Source: Pseudomonas sp. stari2 (GTDB lineage: Bacteria; Pseudomonadota; Gammaproteobacteria; Pseudomonadales; Pseudomonadaceae). Taken from it: a stretch of 64,000 nt of DNA. The notes beneath the pieces are model-generated. The model did not search any database. It was given only the letters and a program-made list of their open reading frames with translations, and was not told the origin of the DNA. The DNA lies in the NCBI RefSeq assembly GCF_040760005.1, contig NZ_CP099760.1, positions 1,483,501-1,547,500 on the forward strand, read 5' to 3'. The position numbers and the translations under genes are program-made. Positions 60,531 through 64,000 of the stretch are shown here, one piece after another. The first letter of the stretch is position 1. The number at the start of each line of letters is the position of its first letter.

Positions 60531-61649
60531 TCAGATTACCTTTGACGGTTCACGGGAGGGTTGTGTTGTTTGTGGCCTTGACTGGGCCCAGTTTTCCGGC
60601 AAGTTGATGAAGTCCACCAGCTCTCGCAGGCGCCCGTGGTCCCGGGCATTGAAAGCAAAGGCCAGTCGCGTCAGATGGCTGAATTGAACTTCGTCGTGTT
60701 CTTCGCCGCTGTAGGCGTGTTGATGGAACCCGTCGCTCAGACACAGATCGGCGAAGGCCTTGTGCAGATGAGCGAGTGCCGGATCGCTGAGCCTGTGATT
60801 CATGCGTATCACGAATTGCTGTTTGAGCCAGCGACTGGAGTGGAAGTTGCCGTAGAACTGATTGATCTGCTCCACCGCCTCCTCAACGCTGTAGACCAGG
60901 CGCATCAACTTCAGGTCGGTTGGCAGGATGTAACGGTTGTCCTCCAGTTGTTGGCGGATGAAGTCCAGCGCTCCTTGCCAGAACGTGCCGCCCGGCGCGT
61001 CCAGTAGCACCACCGGCACCAGCGGGCTCTTGCCGGTCTGGATCAGTGTCAGTACTTCCAGTGCTTCGTCCAGGGTGCCGAAGCCGCCGGGGCAGAGCAC
61101 CAGTGCATCCGCTTCCTTGACGAAGAAAAGCTTGCGCGTGAAGAAAAAGTGGAAGCGCAGCAGGTTTCCCGTGCCGTCCACGGTGGGGTTGGCATGTTGT
61201 TCGAAGGGCAGGGTGATGTTGAACCCCAGGCTGTTGTCGCGACCGGCCCCTTCATGGGCAGCGGCCATGATTCCACCGCCGGCACCGGTGATGACCATCA
61301 TGTTCGAGCGGGCCAGTGAGGCACCAAGTTCCCGGGCGAGGGCATACAGTGGATGCTCTACCGGTGTACGTGCCGAGCCGAACACCGTGACCTTGCGCCG
61401 CCCCTTGAACTGTTCGAGCGTTCGAAACGCCTGTTCCAGTTCACGCAGGGTCTGCAGGGTGATCTTGGCGTTCCAGCGGTTGTGATCTTCCTGGGCCATC
61501 CGCAGCACGGTCAGGATCATGTCGCGGTAGATGGGTGTGTTCGGACTGTTGGGGGAAACCAGGTTGAGTTGTTCTTCGACCTTGCTGATGAGGTCGTGGC
61601 CGCTTTCCTGAAAATGACGGCTGAGCAGGTCATTCGGTTGGTAAGGCAT
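60531..61649 (-). CDS. LOG family protein (lysine-decarboxylase-like nucleotide phosphoribohydrolase fold)
   Basis: 372 aa. The LOG signature PGGFGTLDEALEVLTLIQTG and the upstream VITGAGGGIMAAAHEGAG place it in the TIGR00730-like family; relatives cleave nucleoside 5'-monophosphates to ribose phosphate and base, so a role in nucleotide recycling is likely but the substrate is unknown. It has about 90 extra N-terminal and 100 extra C-terminal residues compared with the shortest LOG proteins. Convergent with recX. Confidence 0.85.
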   Translation of the reverse strand: MPYQPNDLLSRHFQESGHDLISKVEEQLNLVSPNSPNTPIYRDMILTVLRMAQEDHNRWNAKITLQTLRELEQAFRTLEQFKGRRKVTVFGSARTPVEHPLYALARELGASLARSNMMVITGAGGGIMAAAHEGAGRDNSLGFNITLPFEQHANPTVDGTGNLLRFHFFFTRKLFFVKEADALVLCPGGFGTLDEALEVLTLIQTGKSPLVPVVLLDAPGGTFWQGALDFIRQQLEDNRYILPTDLKLMRLVYSVEEAVEQINQFYGNFHSSRWLKQQFVIRMNHRLSDPALAHLHKAFADLCLSDGFHQHAYSGEEHDEVQFSHLTRLAFAFNARDHGRLRELVDFINLPENWAQSRPQTTQPSREPSKVI

Positions 61650-62003
61650 GCAACTTCTCCTTCTGCACAGAGCCTTCGGCCCTGACGTGCGGCGTCAGTG
61701 CCGCGCTGCAAGAAAAACAAACGTCCGGCAGCTCCTTTCCTGCCGTTGATAAAATGATCGGGAATACTTTGAATCTAGACCCTCAAAGCATTTCTCGCTC
61801 ATTGAGCATTGCGCCACAAAGTCTTGCCTGGCAACTGCTTATTGTCATTTTGCGAAGTGCTTTCACCGCTCGTCCGATGGCGCGCCGAGGGCAAAATGCT
61901 CTGATTTACTAAGTTAAAGGCGCCGTACGACAACTTTGCGTCAACGACCGTACGCAAGGTGCACGCGATTCAAGGATTTGCGGGTGGCAAGGAGGCGGGA
62001 CAC
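61650..62003. other. 354-bp intergenic region
   Basis: Between the divergent LOG gene and the small protein gene. Besides the GGAG-type ribosome-binding sites at both ends and a CGTACG motif occurring twice (near 61924 and 61950), I see no gene or convincing structure; it presumably holds both promoters. Confidence 0.4.
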
Positions 62004-62198
62004 ATGACCAGAGTCATTCTGGAGATCGATACGCAGCTGTATCGAATGTTAAAGGCATCGGCCGAGACCAATCATGTCAGTCTCGAAGAGGAGTGCTGCC
62101 GACGTCTTTCGGGAGGGGAGCGCCGCTCGCGCTATCTGCAGGCCTTGCTGGCCGAACTGCGCGCCGAGGATGAACAGCGGCGCGCCACTTCTCGCTAA
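62004..62198 (+). CDS. Small ribbon-helix-helix-like protein
   Basis: 64 aa from ATG 62004, with GGAGGCGGG upstream. MTRVILEIDTQLYRMLKASA then ETNHVSLEEECCRRLSGG resembles FitA/Arc-type RHH antitoxin N-termini: a beta strand followed by two helices. No toxin gene is adjacent, so a transcription-regulator role is equally likely. Its stop abuts the convergent gene. Confidence 0.6.
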   Translation: MTRVILEIDTQLYRMLKASAETNHVSLEEECCRRLSGGERRSRYLQALLAELRAEDEQRRATSR

Positions 62199-62624
62199 TT
62201 ACTTTTTCTTCGCCGGGCCCGCTTTCGGGCAATCCGATTCCTGATAACTGGCCGAACCGATCGCCCGGTTGGTCTTCACTTCGCTGAAGTCATAGCGCAT
62301 GACGGCACCCTTGGCCATCAACTTGCGGTACGACGGGTTGTTGCAGACCGAAGCACCCAGCTGGAAATACACGGCCTTGGGGTCGGCGCGCATCTTCTCG
62401 GCATGGCTTGCCTGGACGCTCAGGTGGTTGATCAGCGTGGTGCCTTCAACGGTGTAACCCTGATCGAGGATGTCTTCGTTGATCGCCCGTGGTGTACCGA
62501 CGCTGCTTTGTGCGGCGACGTTTTGCAGCTCTTTGTTCAGGTTCTGCTCTTTCAGGGACGCAGCCTGTGCGCTGAAGGACAACGCCAGCGCAATGGCCGC
62601 GGTAGGAACGATAAGGCGCAGCAT
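62199..62624 (-). CDS. Periplasmic/secreted protein, PA3611-like
   Basis: 141 aa from ATG 62624, with AGGAGAG upstream. Sec signal peptide MLRLIVPTAAIALALSFSAQ cleaved after AQA, mature domain with two likely disulfide cysteines (SVCNNPSYRKLM; QESDCPKAG). Resembles the small secreted PA3611 family near recA in P. aeruginosa. Function not established from sequence. Confidence 0.7.
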   Translation of the reverse strand: MLRLIVPTAAIALALSFSAQAASLKEQNLNKELQNVAAQSSVGTPRAINEDILDQGYTVEGTTLINHLSVQASHAEKMRADPKAVYFQLGASVCNNPSYRKLMAKGAVMRYDFSEVKTNRAIGSASYQESDCPKAGPAKKK

Positions 62625-62813
62625 GAAACTCTCCTGATTCAGTGACTGGTGGTTCGACCAGCCCCGGGGCTGTGCGTTCAGTGGCGGCGAATTATAGGGG
62701 AGCCGGTCGGGAGGGTACAGGCTTGTGCTCGCTGCTCTGATAAACTGCCGGCCTTTATTGCCTTGCCGAGAGTTGTTCGTGTCGAGTTTTCCTGTCAGTC
62801 GGCGTCGCCCGCA

Positions 62814-63557
62814 ATGAACCATGCCCCCAACGCCGTGGCCCGCCTGCGCGATCAGCGCGAGGACGAGGGCATCAAGCCGATTCAGGCCCGTGGTTTTCGC
62901 TCCGAGCGTTGCCGCGACTGCCGGGTGATCATCAGCCATTGTCTATGCGCCTGGCGCCCGACTGTCGACACCCGATCCGGCGTCTGCCTGATCATGACCG
63001 GCAAGGAAGTGTTTAAACCAAGCAACACCGGTTGGCTGATCGCCGACATCGTGCGGGACAATCACGCCTTCATCTGGTCGCGGACCGAACCGGACGAACA
63101 ACTGCTGGCGCTGCTGAACGACCCGCAATGGCAGCCGTATCTGGTGTTCCCGGGCGAGTACGTCGAGCCTTCGCGGGTCACCAACACCGTGGAACTCGAC
63201 AGCAGCAAGCGTCCGCTGTTCATTCTGCTGGACGCGACCTGGACCGAGGCGCGCAAGATCTTCCGTAAAAGCCCGTATTTCGATCGCCTGCCGATCCTCA
63301 GTCTGCTACCCGACAAACTGTCGCGTTATCGCCTGCGCCGTTCGACCCGCAGCGAGCACCTGTGCACCGCTGAAGTGGCGGCGCTGTGCCTGGAACTGGC
63401 GGGCGATACGGATGCCGCCTCGGCGCTGGACGCCTATTTCGATGTGTTCAGCCAGCATTACCTGGGCGCCAAGCAGCAGCTTGAGGTGAATGTGTCGACA
63501 CCGGCCCATGCCGAGTTGCTGCCTTTTATAGCCAACCCGCAGCCGGTGCCGGCCTGA
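62814..63557 (+). CDS. tapT: DTW-domain tRNA-uridine aminocarboxypropyltransferase
   Basis: 247 aa from ATG 62814. N-terminal metal-type cysteines CRDCRVIISHCLCAW; DTW domain with IMTGKEVFKPSNTGWLI and the signature LLDATWTEARKIFRKSPYF. By family (TapT/YfiP) it installs acp3U in tRNA variable loops using S-adenosylmethionine. The symbol is by homology only. Confidence 0.85.
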   Translation: MNHAPNAVARLRDQREDEGIKPIQARGFRSERCRDCRVIISHCLCAWRPTVDTRSGVCLIMTGKEVFKPSNTGWLIADIVRDNHAFIWSRTEPDEQLLALLNDPQWQPYLVFPGEYVEPSRVTNTVELDSSKRPLFILLDATWTEARKIFRKSPYFDRLPILSLLPDKLSRYRLRRSTRSEHLCTAEVAALCLELAGDTDAASALDAYFDVFSQHYLGAKQQLEVNVSTPAHAELLPFIANPQPVPA

Positions 63558-63787
63558 TCCTGGCCCATACTGCTAAAGCAGTGGCCGTGTTGCTTGACCA
63601 CCCCGGCTTCGCTGGGCATGCTTGGCGCCGATTGGGGTGCGGCCAAGGTTTGAAGCGCCGTTTTTTGTCCGTGATTGGCGTTGAACGTGCCCCTGTGGAT
63701 GCCGCTGCACAAGCGCCGGCATCTTGATTTGCCTTGGTGAGCCCCGAATGCATCGGGTCTGCCATCAAAAACAGGATCATTTGAAAA

Positions 63788-64000
63788 ATGGCCACATACG
63801 ACATCCTGATTGCCGATGATCACCCTCTTTTTCGTAGCGCACTGCATCAAGCGGTGACGATGGGCCTTGGTCCGGATGTACGAATGGTGGAGGTGGCGAG
63901 CATCGCCGAGCTGGAGGCGCGGCTGACCGAGAAGGCCGACTGGGATCTGGTGCTGCTGGACCTGAACATGCCGGGCGCCTTCGGGTTTTCCGGGCTGGTG
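63788..64000 (+). CDS. erdR: Response regulator ErdR (5' part; continues beyond window)
   Basis: First 71 residues of a NarL/LuxR-type response regulator receiver domain: ILIADDHPLFRSAL with the acidic pair and WDLVLLDLNMPGAFGFSG with the phosphoacceptor Asp. It matches ErdR, which in P. aeruginosa governs ethanol/acetate metabolism and lies near recA. The DNA-binding domain is outside the window. The 230-bp gap upstream holds no gene I can support. Confidence 0.88.
   Translation, partial: MATYDILIADDHPLFRSALHQAVTMGLGPDVRMVEVASIAELEARLTEKADWDLVLLDLNMPGAFGFSGLV

Noticed and set aside
62004..62624. Toxin-antitoxin pair (RHH protein plus neighbour)
   Set aside because: The adjacent convergent gene has a signal peptide and resembles a periplasmic PA3611-like protein, not a toxin.

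Overview
The window is chromosomal DNA from a fluorescent Pseudomonas (P. fluorescens group). The evidence is high GC, the gene order dnaE-accA-tilS-pyrG-kdsA-eno-ftsB-ispD / frmA-fghA-ispF-truD-surE-pcm-nlpD-rpoS-rsmZ-fdxA-mutS / pncC(cinA)-recA-recX, a REP-type palindrome pair after accA, and Pseudomonas-type LexA and GacA sites.

Layout. 1-19923 is core genome: the 3' part of dnaE, lipid, nucleotide and isoprenoid genes, a formaldehyde-detoxification pair next to a LysR gene, the surE-pcm-nlpD-rpoS stress block, then the small RNA rsmZ with its GacA box, and fdxA. mutS (minus strand) follows. Its 5' end has been rewritten by a roughly 3.5 kb element (about 22485-25980). That element holds a decayed tyrosine integrase, two small phage-type genes, a low-GC lipoprotein + fimbrial-adhesin pair, and a LexA-box gene broken by a stop codon. 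The original mutS first codons survive as a remnant on the far side (25981-26033).

26192-58282 is a tailocin (phage-tail bacteriocin) cluster between mutS and pncC/recA. I see no capsid, terminase, portal or replication gene. A LexA-like self-cleaving repressor (S24 type) is followed by operator palindromes, a long leader, two orphan fibre-chaperone-like genes and a holin. Next comes a complete P2/R-pyocin-type tail module (V-W-J-I-fibre-chaperone-sheath-tube-E/E'-tape-U-X-D, 28952-41169), then a complete Mu/SfV-type tail module in Mu order (gp37-gp38-sheath-tube-gp41-tape-N-P-45-46-47-48, 41230-51139). Where Mu has S and U there are four tandem fibre + chaperone cassettes (51154-57104) sharing one N-terminal anchor but with unrelated C-termini. 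One lysis cassette (GH19 endolysin, nested Rz/Rz1 spanins) closes the cluster.

How it fits together: DNA damage would activate RecA, encoded just downstream under its own LexA box. RecA would trigger self-cleavage of the repressor, derepressing two contractile tail particles that share a holin, endolysin and spanins. Both tail modules carry a -1 ribosomal frameshift site in the tail-assembly-chaperone gene. 58351-64000 returns to core genome: pncC, recA, recX, a LOG-family gene, a small DNA-binding-like protein, a PA3611-like periplasmic protein, a DTW-domain tRNA-modification gene and the start of erdR.
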